23,617 nucleotides of DNA, taken from Comamonadaceae bacterium. GTDB lineage: Bacteria; Pseudomonadota; Gammaproteobacteria; Burkholderiales; Burkholderiaceae_C. Position 1 is the stretch's first letter. The number at the start of each line of letters is the position of its first letter. Positions 22,693 to 23,617 of the stretch are shown here, in pieces. The notes under the pieces were generated by a model. That model had not been told where the DNA came from, ran no database searches, and saw nothing but the letters and a program-made list of their open reading frames with translations. Location of the stretch: positions 1 through 23,617 of the forward strand of contig CANJXV010000008.1 of the NCBI GenBank assembly GCA_947478935.1, written 5' to 3'. The position numbers and the translations under genes were made by a program.

Positions 22693-23617
22693 TCAGCCCG
22701 CCTGGGCTAGGGCCAGCGCCACTTCCTTTACCAACGCCGGGCCTTGGTAAATCAGGCCGGTGTAAATCTGCACCAGGTCAGCCCCGGCTTGGCGTTTTTC
22801 CAGCGCGTCTTGCGCACAAAAAATGCCGCCCACGCCGATGATCGGGTAGTGCGGCCCCAGGGCGGCGCGAAGTTGCCGTATGACTGCATTGCTGGCTTCT
22901 CGCACCGGCGCTCCCGAGAGCCCGCCCGCCTCGTCCCCATGCGGCAGCCCGCGCACTGCGTCGCGGCTGAGGGTGGTGTTGGTGGCTATGACGCCATCAA
23001 TGCCGTGGCGCAGCAGGGTAGCGGCGATCACGCTGATTTGATCTGGCTCCAAGTCCGGCGCGATTTTCAGGAAGATGGGTGTGCGCTTGGGCAGTTTGTT
23101 GCCCGCGTCGTCAAACACTGCGTGGTTCTGCGCCAATGCTTCTCGCCGCTGGGCGATAGCCGAGAGCAGGGAATCGAGCGCCGCGTCGCTTTGCAGGTCG
23201 CGCAGGTTTTTGGTGTTCGGGCTGGAGATGTTGACGGTCACGTAGTCCGCATGCCCATATACGCCGTCTAGGCACGTGAGGTAATCATCGGTGGCGCGCT
23301 CTATCGGCGTGGCCGCGTTTTTGCCGATATTGAGGCCGAGCAGCAGGCCGGGATGCCGCGCACGGCGCAGCTGCGAGGCCTGCACATTGGCCACAAAGGC
23401 CTCTAAGCCACCGTTGTTAAAGCCCATGCGGTTGATCAGCGCGTGCGCCTTGGCTAAGCGGAACATGCGTGGCTTGGGGTTGCCGCCTTGCGCCAGCGGC
23501 GTGACCGTTCCCACCTCCACAAAGCCAAAGCCCATGGCGCCCAGAGCGTCAATACAGCGGGCATTTTTATCCAGTCCGGCTGCCAGGCCCACCCGGTTGG
23601 GAAAGCGCAATCCTGCA
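22693..23617 (-). CDS. pyrD: Dihydroorotate dehydrogenase (quinone), class 2, 5' end cut by window edge
   Basis: The visible 307 or so residues cover the FMN barrel. FPNRVGLAAGLDKN, GFGFVEVGTVTP, GNPKPRMFRL, ALINRMGFNN and the active-site block VTVNISSPNTKNLRDLQ are present; its serine is the class 2 catalytic base. IGVGGIFCAQDALEKRQAGADLVQIYTGLIYQGP gives the FMN phosphate site. The enzyme oxidises dihydroorotate to orotate in pyrimidine synthesis with a quinone acceptor at the inner membrane. The frame continues past the right edge (Ala-Gly-Leu before RFPN), so the N-terminal membrane-contact helices are missing. The TTG at 23610 is internal, not the start. The stop is 25 bases from the convergent DUF3443 gene, with no clear terminator between them. 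Confidence 0.97.
   Translation of the reverse strand, partial: AGLRFPNRVGLAAGLDKNARCIDALGAMGFGFVEVGTVTPLAQGGNPKPRMFRLAKAHALINRMGFNNGGLEAFVANVQASQLRRARHPGLLLGLNIGKNAATPIERATDDYLTCLDGVYGHADYVTVNISSPNTKNLRDLQSDAALDSLLSAIAQRREALAQNHAVFDDAGNKLPKRTPIFLKIAPDLEPDQISVIAATLLRHGIDGVIATNTTLSRDAVRGLPHGDEAGGLSGAPVREASNAVIRQLRAALGPHYPIIGVGGIFCAQDALEKRQAGADLVQIYTGLIYQGPALVKEVALALAQAG

Noticed and set aside
1..23617. tRNA, rRNA, CRISPR array, integrase, transposase or antiphage genes
   Set aside because: None is recognisable in the sequence on either strand; the window is almost fully covered by metabolic genes.

Overview
The window looks like a chromosomal piece of a betaproteobacterium, most likely Burkholderiales of the Comamonadaceae type (Rhodoferax/Polaromonas-like). 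This rests on two orphan Bug-type substrate-binding proteins, an adjacent DUF2844/DUF3443 pair, a YghU-type glutathione transferase and a GC-rich coding style. It is inference from gene content, not a phylogenetic result. I see no rRNA, tRNA, CRISPR array, transposase or phage gene.

Left part (1-5201): the 3' end of a small basic protein, then about 320 bases of non-coding DNA with a degenerate palindromic repeat. Next come a mandelate-racemase-type enolase (minus) and, divergently, a GMC alcohol oxidoreductase followed by an NAD(P)-aldehyde dehydrogenase (plus). A 9-bp perfect inverted repeat around a TATAAT box sits between the divergent genes. A second, related degenerate repeat closes this block.

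Centre (5202-10905): a divergent catabolic-looking module. On the minus strand the order of transcription is a GntR/UTRA regulator, a periplasmic Bug binding protein and a choline-sulfatase-like sulfatase. On the plus strand a second, unrelated-looking Cys-type sulfatase is translationally coupled to an L-2-haloacid dehalogenase with all expected catalytic residues. An imperfect inverted repeat lies just upstream of the regulator.

Right-centre (10949-17121): a 1013-residue FAD/Fe-S D-2-hydroxyacid dehydrogenase (minus) is divergent from a serine/alanine-glyoxylate aminotransferase, a second Bug protein and a glyoxalase-II-like hydrolase. Read together, 620-15277 could encode stepwise catabolism of a sulfated and/or halogenated small alcohol. 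The steps would be sulfate removal, alcohol to aldehyde to acid, dehalogenation to a D-2-hydroxyacid, oxidation to a 2-oxoacid such as glyoxylate, and transamination. This is a hypothesis; the substrate cannot be read from sequence.

Right part (17137-23617): a minus-strand run of nitronate monooxygenase, enoyl-CoA hydratase/isomerase, YghU glutathione transferase and an exported methyltransferase-like protein. It is followed by a plus-strand DUF2844 plus DUF3443 lipoprotein pair (the latter with two pepsin-like DTGS motifs) and the 3' part of pyrD at the right edge.
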